A stretch of 9,902 nucleotides of DNA from Crenothrix polyspora (GTDB taxonomy: Bacteria; Pseudomonadota; Gammaproteobacteria; Methylococcales; Methylomonadaceae). The stretch covers positions 1-9,902 of the forward strand of contig CAMDOP010000107.1 of the NCBI GenBank assembly GCA_945903675.1, written 5' to 3'. Position 1 is the first letter of the stretch. Every line of letters starts with the position of its first letter. This document shows positions 1 to 8,330 of this stretch, one piece after another. The notes under the pieces are model-generated. The model searched no databases and was not told the origin of the DNA. It worked only from the letters and a program-made list of their open reading frames with translations. Both the position numbers and the translations under genes were made by a program.

Positions 1-178
1 CCCCCGAATTTGGTTATTGCTGGGCTTTTTACGCTAACTATTTCAGACTCATGGTGAGCATCTTCACAGCACCCGCCATGTAAATAAATGTAAATCTAAA
101 ATATTTTTCACAATTTCGGATAGTTTTGCAGAACTGCTATACAGGAAGCCCAGTACCTGATTATTCAGGGACTCTGGT

Positions 179-227
179 ATTAAAACTTAAAATTAAAAAA
201 TAATATTGTAGCTTTGTAAGTTTTAAT
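179..227. repeat. 11-bp perfect inverted repeat upstream of cas3
   Basis: The arm ATTAAAACTTA at 179-189 is exactly complementary to TAAGTTTTAAT at 217-227, with a 27-nt AT-rich spacer. The pair lies about 340 nt before the cas3 start. It could be a protein-binding site with two half-sites or a weak RNA stem, or it could have arisen by chance in AT-rich DNA. There is no T-run after it to make it a terminator. Confidence 0.35.
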
Positions 228-459
228 GATCTACTTAGGCATTGCAAATATATTAGGAGCAATTATTTGCCTCGTCTTATGGCATATTTAGTAGAGTAGC
301 TCAATCCATTGTTATAGTAGAGCTCTCAAGATCCAAATCCAAATGGATCGCTGACGAAATTTCCCTTTTAACGGCAGCCACTAAATGATTATGGATATAC
401 TCAATTTAAGTGCCGGAGTGGAAGTTAAATAACCAAATTTTTTTGGATAGTGTCAGTGT

Positions 460-470
460 CTCAAATTGAG
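460..470. promoter_or_regulatory. Short palindrome CTCAAATTGAG, possible operator
   Basis: Five base pairs of dyad symmetry (CTCAA/TTGAG) flank one central base, about 95 nt upstream of the cas3 start codon. The position suits a repressor or activator site for the cas operon. There is no recognised regulator consensus, so the role is a guess. Confidence 0.15.
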
Positions 471-562
471 GAAATACAAAAATTTATAACAAATATATTT
501 CAACATCACGGAATTTGTTTGTAAGGGATAATTGGTATCAAATCAAACGTTAGGACGGAAAC

Positions 563-3265
563 ATGACGGGAAATCTATATAGAAAATATTGGGGTAAGGC
601 TAGGTCAGATAAAGAAAACGGCGCAAATTATCATTTATTAGCTTACCATTCTTTGGATGTAGCTGCGGTTGGGTGGCAGTTATTAGCCCCTGACAAACCA
701 CTTTGCAAACAATTGGCAAATCAATTAGAAGTAGAGTCAGAATGGTTAAGACAATTTTTTGTTTTTTGTTTGGCGTTGCATGATTTGGGTAAATTTTCTC
801 AAGCTTTTCAAAGCCTACGGCAGGATTTGTCAGTTGATTTAGTAAAAGCCAATCCAAGAATGTCTTATTCTGAACGACACGATAGTTTGGGTTTTTGTCT
901 ATGGCAAGAAATACTGCAAACCAAGCTTGATGAGCAATTATTAGCCAGTGATTTGACTGATTCTGCTGGTAACGCCTGGCCGATCCAGCTCAAATCTTGG
1001 ATGGAAATAGTAACAGGTCATCACGGTATGCCGCCCAAAACGAATTTACGAACGCGGAATTTTTTTGAAGTTGAAGATGAGCAAGCAGCAATGGCATTTG
1101 TTCAGGATTCAATTGAACTGTTTCTTGCAGATTTCGACTTCCAGCCGCTATTGGACAAGGCGCTTAAAAAACGGCTAAAACCGGTATCCTGGCAATTGGC
1201 AGGTGTTGCGGTGCTCGCCGATTGGTTGGGATCTAATCAGGAATATTTCACTTATTACGACAAGCCTAAAGAATTAAAGGCGTATTGGCATGAGATTGCT
1301 TTAGAAAAAGCAAAAGAGGCTATCGGTGCATTACCGAACATCCCAGATGTTAATGCATTTCAAACTATCGAAAAGCTGTTCCCTTTTATCCAGCAGCCTA
1401 CCCCGTTGCAGCATTATGCCATTACTGAACCGCTCACCGAGCAACCGCAATTGTTTATTTTGGAGGATGTCACTGGAGCCGGAAAAACCGAAGCTGCCTT
1501 GATTTTAACTCAGCGTTTGATGGCACAAGGCTTGGCGGATGGTTTATATATTGCCTTACCAACCATGGCGACTGCCAATGCCATGTATAAAAGATTGAGC
1601 AATGTTTATCATCAGTTTTATCAATCAGGCAGTAAACCGTCCTTAATTTTGGCGCATGGTGCGCGTGAGTTGTCTCAAGCTTTTCAGGACTCTGTTGGTT
1701 TAGCCAAGCAATCGATAACAGATGGTGATTATCTGAATGGAAAAAACGAGGAGGATCAGGAATTAAGCGCGACCAGCTATTGCAACGCTTGGCTGGCTGA
1801 CAGCCGAAAAAAAGCATTATTAGCCGATGTCGGTGTTGGTACATTGGATCAGGCGTTGTTAGCCGTTTTACCCGCACGCCATCAATCTCTACGCTTGCTG
1901 GGTCTGGGTCGTAAAGTGTTACTGGTCGACGAAGTCCATGCTTATGACAGTTACATGCAAAAATTGCTGAATGCGTTACTTGAAGCACACGCCAGGCAAG
2001 GTGGTAGTGTGATTTTATTATCGGCAACCTTGCCGCAAACCATGCGTGAAGGGCTTGTTAACGCTTTTTATAAAGGTCTGGGGCAAAATGCTCCAGCGTT
2101 GAGTTATCCTGCTCCTTATCCTTTAGCAACACATACACCGGCTACAACCATTGAACAGTCGATAGATACCCGCGAAGCAGTTAAACGTACTGTCAATATT
2201 CAACGCCTGAATAACGAAGAAGAAGTTATTGCACAAATTAAGTTAACTGTTGCCGCTGGTCGCTGCGTGTGCTGGATACGCAATACGGTAAAATCTGCCA
2301 GACAGTCATATCAAGATTTATTGGATGTCGGTATTGCTTCGGATCAATTAAGCCTTTTTCACAGCCGCTTTGCGATGATAGATCGTCAAGTAATTGAAAA
2401 CAGGACGCTGGAATACTTTGGTGATAACTCGACCCCTGAACATAGAAAAGGGCAGATATTAATCGCCACGCAAGTCGTTGAGCAATCGCTGGATTTGGAT
2501 TTTGATGTGATGATTACTGATTTGGCACCTATTGACTTGATCATACAGCGGGCAGGAAGATTAATGCGTCATATCCGCGATATGCAAGGCAACCGGATTA
2601 GGCGGGAAGGCGCAAAAAACTTACGAGGTTTGCCGATACTTTACCTGTTTTCACCAGACCCGATAGAAGACGCCGATATAAATTGGCTAAAACCGGATCA
2701 CGCAGGAACACATGCCGTTTATCAGCATATCGGTCAGCTTTGGTTGACGGCGAAACTTTTGGTTGGGCAAGGCCAATTTACTATGCCCGATGATGCGAGG
2801 GATTTAATTGAAGGCGTGTATTCATTTGATGCCGAAGAGGAAATACCGGATGTACTGTTAGACGGTTCTATACAGGCGACAAGTAAAGCCATGGTACAAA
2901 AAAGCATGGCCGATCTGAACGTGCTCAAACTCAATAAGGGCTATACCCGCTCCAGTGGCGATTGGGATGAAGAAACCAGAATCCCGACGCGTTTAACAGA
3001 AGAAGAAACCATCTCGGTAGCGTTGGCCATTGTTGAAAATGGTCAACTAAAACCCTACGCCCAAGCAGAAACTTATGCCTGGGCATTGAGTACCGTTAAA
3101 TTACCCAGCCATGAATGGAAAAAAGCACAGCAACAGATACCGGATAATCTAAAAGCCATGATCGAAACCTTGAAAGCTGAGCAAAAAGCGTTGCGCTGGG
3201 TTGAGATATTGCCATTGGAGGAAGGGCAAGTTATTTATTCCTCGCGGCATGGATTTATAGGATAG
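563..3265 (+). CDS. cas3: Cas3, type I-E HD nuclease / superfamily 2 helicase
   Basis: This is the effector nuclease-helicase of type I-E, recruited by Cascade to nick, unwind and degrade target DNA. At 900 aa it is close to the E. coli protein (about 888). The N-terminal HD nuclease domain (about 1-240) shows H24/H29, H73-D74 (ALHDLGKF), H153-H154 (TGHHG) and D220 (LADWLG), the expected metal ligands. The helicase core (about 278-690) has Walker A in TGAGKT (K308), Walker B DEVH (456-459), SAT (487-489), VVEQSLDLDFD (motif V, from 638) and the arginine-finger motif QRAGRLMRH (662-670). A C-terminal domain of about 200 residues follows. The ATG at 563 is preceded by AGGA (552-555) with a 7-nt spacing, and the N-terminus (YWGKA) starts as in other I-E Cas3 proteins. 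It is the first gene of the run, 61 nt before cas8e. No truncation or missing catalytic residue was seen. Confidence 0.97.
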   Translation: MTGNLYRKYWGKARSDKENGANYHLLAYHSLDVAAVGWQLLAPDKPLCKQLANQLEVESEWLRQFFVFCLALHDLGKFSQAFQSLRQDLSVDLVKANPRMSYSERHDSLGFCLWQEILQTKLDEQLLASDLTDSAGNAWPIQLKSWMEIVTGHHGMPPKTNLRTRNFFEVEDEQAAMAFVQDSIELFLADFDFQPLLDKALKKRLKPVSWQLAGVAVLADWLGSNQEYFTYYDKPKELKAYWHEIALEKAKEAIGALPNIPDVNAFQTIEKLFPFIQQPTPLQHYAITEPLTEQPQLFILEDVTGAGKTEAALILTQRLMAQGLADGLYIALPTMATANAMYKRLSNVYHQFYQSGSKPSLILAHGARELSQAFQDSVGLAKQSITDGDYLNGKNEEDQELSATSYCNAWLADSRKKALLADVGVGTLDQALLAVLPARHQSLRLLGLGRKVLLVDEVHAYDSYMQKLLNALLEAHARQGGSVILLSATLPQTMREGLVNAFYKGLGQNAPALSYPAPYPLATHTPATTIEQSIDTREAVKRTVNIQRLNNEEEVIAQIKLTVAAGRCVCWIRNTVKSARQSYQDLLDVGIASDQLSLFHSRFAMIDRQVIENRTLEYFGDNSTPEHRKGQILIATQVVEQSLDLDFDVMITDLAPIDLIIQRAGRLMRHIRDMQGNRIRREGAKNLRGLPILYLFSPDPIEDADINWLKPDHAGTHAVYQHIGQLWLTAKLLVGQGQFTMPDDARDLIEGVYSFDAEEEIPDVLLDGSIQATSKAMVQKSMADLNVLKLNKGYTRSSGDWDEETRIPTRLTEEETISVALAIVENGQLKPYAQAETYAWALSTVKLPSHEWKKAQQQIPDNLKAMIETLKAEQKALRWVEILPLEEGQVIYSSRHGFIG

Positions 3266-3301
3266 CCAGTGCTTTTTTGCAATTATTAACACTGTATACG
3301 C

Positions 3302-3315
3302 GGCTTTTGAAAGCC
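3302..3315 (+). promoter_or_regulatory. Small hairpin just before the cas8e ribosome binding site
   Basis: GGCTT-TTGA-AAGCC forms a 5-bp stem with a 4-nt loop (one more T-A pair is possible) in the 61-nt gap between cas3 and cas8e. The Shine-Dalgarno AAGGAG (3316-3321) begins at the next base. It could affect translation start or mRNA stability at the cas3/Cascade junction. It has no T-run, so it is not an intrinsic terminator. Confidence 0.3.
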
Positions 3316-3326
3316 AAGGAGAATGC

Positions 3327-4901
3327 ATGAATTTGATAACCAACCGCTGGATACCCGTTATCCGTCAAAATGGACAGCCAGACACTATCGCCCCGTGGCA
3401 AATTGCTGAAGCAGATAATCCGGTTGTTGAAATTACTGCACCAAGACCAGATTTTCAGGGCGCTTTGTACCAGTTGTTAATCGGTTTGCTGCAAACCAAT
3501 TTTGCGCCGGAAGATGAAGATCAATGGCAGAATTATTGGCGGGAAATGCCGGAACCGGAAGCATTGCAGGCCTGTTTTGCAAAGGTCGCGTTTGCGTTTG
3601 AGTTGGATGCTGCTGATAGCCCCGCATTTTTGCAGGATTATGATTTGCCTGATGGAGAAACCAAAGTCATTTCGGCATTATTGATTGAATCACCGGGTGG
3701 GAAAACACTTAAAGATAATCTGGATCACTTCGTCAAGCGTGATCGAGCGAATCAGTTTTGTCCAAGTTGTACTGCAACAGCTTTATTTACGCTACAAACC
3801 AACGCGCCATCGGGCGGTGTTGGGCATCGTGTAGGACTTCGCGGCGGTGGGCCGCTAACAAGCTTAATTTTTCCAAAAGAACCATCGGCCACTTTATGGC
3901 AAAAACTTTGGCTGAATGTGTTGAACCAAGAGGAACTTGAATCTGCTGAAAAAATGGATTCAAGCATCTTGCCTTGGTTGGGTAAAACCCGTATTTCCAA
4001 CAAGGGACAAATCACCTCACCTGGCGAAGTTCATCCATTGCATGCTTATTGGGGAATGCCGCGTCGCGTCCGTTTAACGACAAAAATAGTGGATGCCGAC
4101 TGTGATCTTTGTGGAAATCATGCTGAGCTTTTATATCAGGCCTATCGAACCAAAAATTATGGTACTAACTATGATGGTGCTTGGATACATCCTTTAACGC
4201 CTTATCGCTTCGATTCGAAAAAGGTTAATCCACCGTTATCTTTGAAAGGACAACAAGGTGGCTTAGGTTATCGGCATTGGCTAGGTCTTACCTTGCAAGA
4301 TAATGATAACGGCGATAAAGCGTCAAAAACCGTACAGTTCTATAACCAAGAACGTGGCAGAAGTATAACTGACAGTGGAGCAGCTTCACTTTGGTGTTTT
4401 GGATATGACATGGACAATATGAAAGCAAGGTGCTGGTATGAGTCACGTTTTCCTATCTATTACCTTAGCGAAATGCAACGCAATAATTTGACTGATTGGG
4501 CGGCTGAGTTTGTTAATGCGGCCAAAGAAACCGTCAAAATGCTGCGTGAAGAAGTAAAATCAGCTTGGTTTAGTCGTCCGAAAGATGCCAAGGGGGATAT
4601 GAGCCAAATTGACGCGCAATTTTGGCAAGCCACAGAAACGGATTTTTATCGATTACTGGAGCAACTGGCGATGCTACCCGAGGATACGCGAATGGCACCG
4701 AGTGAAATTTACGCAAGCTGGCACGAAACACTACGCAAGCAGATGTTTCATGTTTTTGAAACGGGAACCTTGGCATCAACACCGGAAGATCTTAATTTAA
4801 AGCGAATTGTGACTGCGCAAAAAGCCTTACGTATTAAATTTTATGGCAACAAAATTATTAAAGCACTTAAAGCAAAAGCTAAACCAGAGGAGGCAGTCTG
4901 A
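3327..4901 (+). CDS. cas8e: Cas8e (Cse1/CasA), large subunit of type I-E Cascade
   Basis: This large subunit of Cascade recognises the PAM, helps open target DNA and recruits Cas3. At 524 aa it is near the E. coli length (about 502). The start MNLITNRWIPV matches the typical Cse1 N-terminus. Two CxxC pairs, C145/C148 (FCPSC) and C259/C262 (DCDLC), fit the family's zinc-binding site. The GLRGGGPLT segment (170-178) matches the conserved glycine-rich stretch seen as GLRGGTPVT in E. coli. The rest is a Cse1-like C-terminal region with long helices (about 385-515) expected to form the four-helix bundle. The ATG at 3327 follows AAGGAG by 5 nt; an out-of-frame ATG at 3323 is ignored. The stop overlaps the cse2 start by one base (TGATG). 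Divergence from E. coli is highest here, as is usual for this subunit. Confidence 0.95.
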   Translation: MNLITNRWIPVIRQNGQPDTIAPWQIAEADNPVVEITAPRPDFQGALYQLLIGLLQTNFAPEDEDQWQNYWREMPEPEALQACFAKVAFAFELDAADSPAFLQDYDLPDGETKVISALLIESPGGKTLKDNLDHFVKRDRANQFCPSCTATALFTLQTNAPSGGVGHRVGLRGGGPLTSLIFPKEPSATLWQKLWLNVLNQEELESAEKMDSSILPWLGKTRISNKGQITSPGEVHPLHAYWGMPRRVRLTTKIVDADCDLCGNHAELLYQAYRTKNYGTNYDGAWIHPLTPYRFDSKKVNPPLSLKGQQGGLGYRHWLGLTLQDNDNGDKASKTVQFYNQERGRSITDSGAASLWCFGYDMDNMKARCWYESRFPIYYLSEMQRNNLTDWAAEFVNAAKETVKMLREEVKSAWFSRPKDAKGDMSQIDAQFWQATETDFYRLLEQLAMLPEDTRMAPSEIYASWHETLRKQMFHVFETGTLASTPEDLNLKRIVTAQKALRIKFYGNKIIKALKAKAKPEEAV

Positions 4902-5455
4902 TGAGCGAAGACTATTATTTTTTAAATGCAGCGGAAAAACACGCATTACAAAGTTGGCATGTAGGGTTGGACGATAATCGCGGTGACCGCGCTCGGTTAC
5001 GTCGAGCAGAAAGCCCGGAGGATATTTTATTAACAGATGCATTTTTTCATTTCTTAGCAAAAATGCCTGAAATGTTTCCGCAAAAATTGCCTCAAGATCA
5101 GAAATTATATGTTTCTGCGGCTATTGCAGGTTTACTTTCACAGGTTAAGAAGGGCGATGCTCCATTCAATTTTGCCAAGCAGTTGGCAACGCCAATGAAA
5201 GACAAAAGCAAGGCTCCCATGAGCGAATTACGTTTTCAGCAATTACAAAAAAGCCCAACTACCGATGATTTTTATCGTCGGATTATCAGAGCCGTTAAAT
5301 TACTGGGTGGTAATGTGAATATCCTTTCATTAGCTAACGATATTATTCATTGGCATAAAGAGTTTGAACATCAGCTTGATCGACATCCATCTAACCGGCT
5401 GGCGGTTAGATGGGCCACCGATTACTTCACTGCTTTACCTAAAAAATCTGACTAA
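4901..5455 (+). CDS. cse2: Cse2 (CasB), small subunit of type I-E Cascade
   Basis: This is the small, mostly helical Cascade subunit. Two copies line the belly of the complex and stabilise the displaced DNA strand. At 184 aa it is a little longer than the E. coli protein (about 160). The recognisable part is the basic segment RGDRARLRRA (27-36), followed by acidic and hydrophobic residues as in other Cse2 proteins, plus the basic C-terminal half. Identification rests partly on its fixed place between cas8e and cas7, because the family is poorly conserved. The start overlaps the cas8e stop, and a strong AGAGGAGG (4886-4893) lies 7 nt upstream inside cas8e, implying coupled translation. Confidence 0.93.
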   Translation: MSEDYYFLNAAEKHALQSWHVGLDDNRGDRARLRRAESPEDILLTDAFFHFLAKMPEMFPQKLPQDQKLYVSAAIAGLLSQVKKGDAPFNFAKQLATPMKDKSKAPMSELRFQQLQKSPTTDDFYRRIIRAVKLLGGNVNILSLANDIIHWHKEFEHQLDRHPSNRLAVRWATDYFTALPKKSD

Positions 5456-5466
5456 GGAGAGACCAC

Positions 5467-6531
5467 ATGAGTCGTTTTATACAATTACATTTACTAACTG
5501 CTTATCCGCCTGCCAATTTGAATCGTGACGACCAAGGCAGTCCAAAAACTGCAAAAATGGGTGGTTATGATCGCTTGCGGGTTTCTTCGCAGTGTTTGAA
5601 AAGAACATGGCGTACATCAGATTTATTTCAAACTGCAATGAGTGATCATTTGGGCACTCGAACCAAATTGTTAGGGATTGATATTTATAACCAGTTAATG
5701 GCGGGTGGAATAAAAGAAAAGGATGCTAAAGATTGGACGAAAGCCATGGCAGGGGTATTCGGTGCGTTAAAAAAGGCTGAAAAAGACAAACCGTTGGCAG
5801 ATCTTGAGATTGAACAATTGGTTCATGTCAGTCCTGCTGAATTACAAACGATTAAAGCCCTGACTGAAAAGCTTATTGCTGAACAGCGAGCACCCGACGT
5901 TGATGAAATTAAGTTGCTGCGCTTAAATGAACAGGCGGTAGATATTGCCCTGTTTGGTCGTATGTTAGCTTCCAGCCCCGCTTTCAATATTGAAGCTGCC
6001 TGTCAAGTCGCTCATGCTATCAGCGTACATCCAGTGGTGATCGAAGATGATTACTTCACGGCTGTTGATGATCTTAATAATGGCCTGGAAGATGCGGGTG
6101 CCGCCCACATCGGCGAAACACGTTTTGCTGCCGGTTTATTCTATTCCTATATCTGTATTAACCGCGAATTGCTGGTTAAAAATCTGGACGGTAATGAAGA
6201 CTTGGCAAACAAAGCCATTCGTGCCTTAACCGAAGCGGCGGTTAAAGTCGCTCCCGAAGGTAAACAAAACAGCTTTGCGTCCCGCTCTTATGCCTCGTAT
6301 GTGCTAGCTGAAAGGGGCAATCAACAACCAAGATCATTATCAATCGCCTACCTTAAACCCATTAATCATCGTGAAAATGAAGATTTCATCGCCGATTCGA
6401 TTACCGCCATGATTAAACAAAAAGATAGTTTTGATAAAGTCTACGGTGCTTGTGCGGATACTCGCTGTGAGCTGAATGTCTCAAAAGAGCAGGGTACTTT
6501 GGCTGAACTGCTGGATTTTGTCGGTCAATAA
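5467..6531 (+). CDS. cas7: Cas7e (Cse4/CasC), crRNA-binding backbone of Cascade
   Basis: This is the backbone subunit, present in six copies per Cascade, that wraps the crRNA spacer and kinks it at regular intervals. At 354 aa it matches E. coli (about 363). Family motifs are clear: LNRDD (18-22), RVSSQCLKR (38-46), AVDIALFGRM (157-166), YFTAVDDL (196-203) and AHIGETRFAAGLFY (213-226). The start is ATG at 5467 with AAGGAGA (5454-5460), which overlaps the cse2 stop codon, 6 nt upstream. It is separated from cse2 by 11 nt and from cas5 by 12 nt. Nothing is unusual or missing. Confidence 0.97.
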   Translation: MSRFIQLHLLTAYPPANLNRDDQGSPKTAKMGGYDRLRVSSQCLKRTWRTSDLFQTAMSDHLGTRTKLLGIDIYNQLMAGGIKEKDAKDWTKAMAGVFGALKKAEKDKPLADLEIEQLVHVSPAELQTIKALTEKLIAEQRAPDVDEIKLLRLNEQAVDIALFGRMLASSPAFNIEAACQVAHAISVHPVVIEDDYFTAVDDLNNGLEDAGAAHIGETRFAAGLFYSYICINRELLVKNLDGNEDLANKAIRALTEAAVKVAPEGKQNSFASRSYASYVLAERGNQQPRSLSIAYLKPINHRENEDFIADSITAMIKQKDSFDKVYGACADTRCELNVSKEQGTLAELLDFVGQ

Positions 6532-6543
6532 AGGGGGCACGCT

Positions 6544-7323
6544 ATGGATGTTCTGGTATTTCGTTTATATGGGCCGATGGCAAGCTGGGGTGAAATTGCC
6601 GTTGGTGAAAATCGCCATACCGCCAATTACCCCGGTAAATCGGCCATTATCGGCTTGTTGGGAGCCGCGTTGGGCATTGCTCGCGACGATGAAGAAAAAC
6701 AGCAACACCTGCAACAAGGTTATGCGTTGGCTGTGGAAGTTGTGACTGCCGGAAATTTGCTGCGTGATTATCACACGACGCAAGTACCCGACTCGGTAGG
6801 TAAGTTTACTTATCGCACTCGACGTGATGAATTGATTTTAGGTAAACAGCGCTTGGGTACTATTTTATCCAGCCGCGAATATCGCACTGATGCGTTGGCG
6901 TTGGTTGCTATTCGTGCTTTGTCTGATGCGCCGTTTACGCTGGCTGAAATTCAGTCTGCTTTGTTACAGCCTAAATATCATTTGTATCTGGGGCGTAAAT
7001 CCTGCCCTTTGGCAGCGCCCTTGCAGCCTCAGCTTATTACTGACCAAGCTAATTATTTTTCCGCATTTAAAGCCTACCAACATAAACCCATGTTGCCGAC
7101 ATCAATCGCAAGTAATGGTACGTTGGCACAACGTGATTATGACTGGCTGGGTCGGCCGGATGATCGCCATTATTACTGGGAAGGTCAATCGGAAGATTTT
7201 TCCGATACTTTAGATTTAACCAAACGGCAAACACGTACCCGGCATGATCAGCCGTTATCTCGTAAGCGCTGGCAATTTATGCCGCGCCAAGAGCATTATT
7301 TATTTTGTTCGGGAGGAGCGTAA
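6544..7323 (+). CDS. cas5: Cas5e (CasD), crRNA 5'-handle-binding subunit of Cascade
   Basis: This subunit caps the backbone at the 5' end of the crRNA, gripping the 8-nt handle and contacting Cas8e. At 259 aa it is somewhat longer than E. coli Cas5e (about 224). Seen in the sequence are the RAMP-type start VLVFRLYGPMASWG, the P-loop-like PGKSAIIGLLGAALGI (30-45), the conserved RDYHTTQ (74-80), which corresponds to LRDYHT in E. coli, and YLGRKSCPL (148-156), the Cas5e signature. The start is ATG at 6544 with AAGGGGG (6530-6536) 7 nt before it. The stop TAA overlaps the cas6e ATG by one base. Confidence 0.96.
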   Translation: MDVLVFRLYGPMASWGEIAVGENRHTANYPGKSAIIGLLGAALGIARDDEEKQQHLQQGYALAVEVVTAGNLLRDYHTTQVPDSVGKFTYRTRRDELILGKQRLGTILSSREYRTDALALVAIRALSDAPFTLAEIQSALLQPKYHLYLGRKSCPLAAPLQPQLITDQANYFSAFKAYQHKPMLPTSIASNGTLAQRDYDWLGRPDDRHYYWEGQSEDFSDTLDLTKRQTRTRHDQPLSRKRWQFMPRQEHYLFCSGGA

Positions 7324-8195
7324 TGTATTTTTCCAGAGTTCGCATCCGTCCCAATATTTTTAAATCATCGCAATTAGGTAAAGTCTTGGAAGGCAATGTT
7401 TACGGTATTCATCGTCTGTTATGGGATTTGTTCCCGGAAGAAAAGCAAAGAACTTTTTTATACCGCGAAGAAATCGCCCGTGAACAATTGAGAGCATTGC
7501 CCACTGTGCGCGGCGAATCTGTTTATTATCTGGTATCGCAAACCAAGCCAATCGAAAATGAGTTATTCAGTGTTGATTTTAAAAATTATCAACCACAATT
7601 GGCAGTCGGGCAGCATTTAACATTTGAATGTCGTGTTAATCCAGTGGTGACAAGACTCGGTAAAAAACATGATGTAGTCATGGATGCACAGCAACAGTTT
7701 TTAAAATTACTGGTTAAAGAATTTAATCTTGAAACTCAGTTGCCTGATAAACAGGAAAAAAGTGCCTATAAAAAACTTCTTTTGGATAAAGGTGGAGAAG
7801 CATTTAGTCAGCGACTTACTGACATGCTACAAACTGACCCACTTTATGCTGAGCAATCACAGCAGTGCAAACAACTTTCTGAATTGATGGAATGGGCACT
7901 AAAGTCCTGTATTGATAGGGCGCTTGAAAACTGGTTTAAAAATCAGGGTGAACGACTGGGATTTAAGCTGCTTACAGACGACAATGATTTAAGCAAACTG
8001 CAAAATAGTGCTTACCAATGGCATGGTTTGTCTGTAAAAGGGTGCAAAGGTGATAAATCAGGTTTCAGCTCGGTCGATTTTACCGGTGAGCTACAAGTAA
8101 CTGATATAGATAAATTTAATGAAGCTTTATTTACCGGTATCGGCAGGTCAAAGGCATTTGGTTGTGGATTATTACTGATACGGCGATGTGGTTAA
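7323..8195 (+). CDS. cas6e: Cas6e (Cse3/CasE), CRISPR RNA endoribonuclease, longer than usual
   Basis: This metal-independent RNase cuts each repeat at the 3' base of its hairpin and stays bound at the crRNA 3' end as part of Cascade. The N-terminal MYFSRVRI and the YGIHRLLWDLF segment carry H30, which aligns with the catalytic histidine of E. coli CasE (H20, in QLHQGLWHLF). The C-terminal GIGRSKAFGCGLLLI (272-286) is the family's glycine-rich RNA-binding loop. At 290 aa it is much longer than E. coli CasE (about 199). Much of the surplus is a charged, probably helical segment at about 122-195, between HDVVMDAQ and ENWFKNQGERLGF. The start is ATG at 7323 after GGGAGGAG (7311-7318); an upstream in-frame TTG (7305) is rejected because it precedes that Shine-Dalgarno sequence and the conserved N-terminus. 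Confidence 0.95.
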   Translation: MYFSRVRIRPNIFKSSQLGKVLEGNVYGIHRLLWDLFPEEKQRTFLYREEIAREQLRALPTVRGESVYYLVSQTKPIENELFSVDFKNYQPQLAVGQHLTFECRVNPVVTRLGKKHDVVMDAQQQFLKLLVKEFNLETQLPDKQEKSAYKKLLLDKGGEAFSQRLTDMLQTDPLYAEQSQQCKQLSELMEWALKSCIDRALENWFKNQGERLGFKLLTDDNDLSKLQNSAYQWHGLSVKGCKGDKSGFSSVDFTGELQVTDIDKFNEALFTGIGRSKAFGCGLLLIRRCG

Positions 8196-8216
8196 AAGCT
8201 AGGTATCAAAGCTTTT
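8194..8216 (+). terminator. Weak hairpin at the cas6e stop codon, possible terminator
   Basis: AAAAGCT (8194-8200) and AGCTTTT (8210-8216) are exactly complementary, with a 9-nt loop. The stem starts inside the cas6e stop codon, and a T-rich but interrupted stretch follows (8225-8236). The stem is low in G+C and the T tract is not continuous, so termination would be partial at best. It marks the end of the effector gene block. Confidence 0.25.
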
Positions 8217-8263
8217 GGCTGAAGTTTGTTTTCTTTGACCAGGATTTAAATGTGAATAGACTT

Positions 8264-8269
8264 TATAAT
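8264..8269 (+). promoter_or_regulatory. Perfect -10 hexamer TATAAT, possible promoter for cas1-cas2
   Basis: TATAAT matches the sigma-70 -10 consensus exactly. The nearest good -35 candidate, TTGACC (8235-8240), is 23 nt away, well beyond the normal 16-18, and the correctly spaced hexamer is poor. If active it would give the adaptation genes their own transcript with a leader of about 280 nt. Confidence 0.2.
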
Positions 8270-8330
8270 CCTTCACAAATAAATTGAGTTTATAGGTAGT
8301 CCATCGTAAAGCATAAATACAAACCGTAAG

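Larger units (their letters stand above)
1..562. other. AT-rich non-coding region upstream of the cas operon
   Basis: No open frame of convincing length was found on either strand. The stretch is strongly AT-rich and contains several small symmetric sequences: CCTGA-4 nt-TCAGG (156-169), an 11-bp inverted repeat (179-189/217-227), GATCCA-8 nt-TGGATC (330-349), CCAAA-TTTT-TTTGG (433-446) and CTCAA-A-TTGAG (460-470). The octamer TAGTAGAG occurs twice, at 289 and 315. No well-matched -35/-10 pair was found. TATAAC at 485-490 and GATAAT at 527-532 are the best -10-like hexamers near cas3, but neither has a good -35 at the right distance. In E. coli the AT-rich DNA at the cas locus is silenced by H-NS; a similar role here is inference from composition only. 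Confidence 0.6.

Noticed and set aside
3..83. Open frame from the left edge ending at a TAA, possible 3' end of an upstream gene
   Set aside because: Only 26 codons are visible, with no recognisable motif, so a gene tail cannot be told from chance.
1470..2027. Minus-strand open frame of 185 codons inside cas3
   Set aside because: It lies wholly antisense to the conserved helicase domain and shows no recognisable family or ribosome binding context; it is a shadow of the coding strand.
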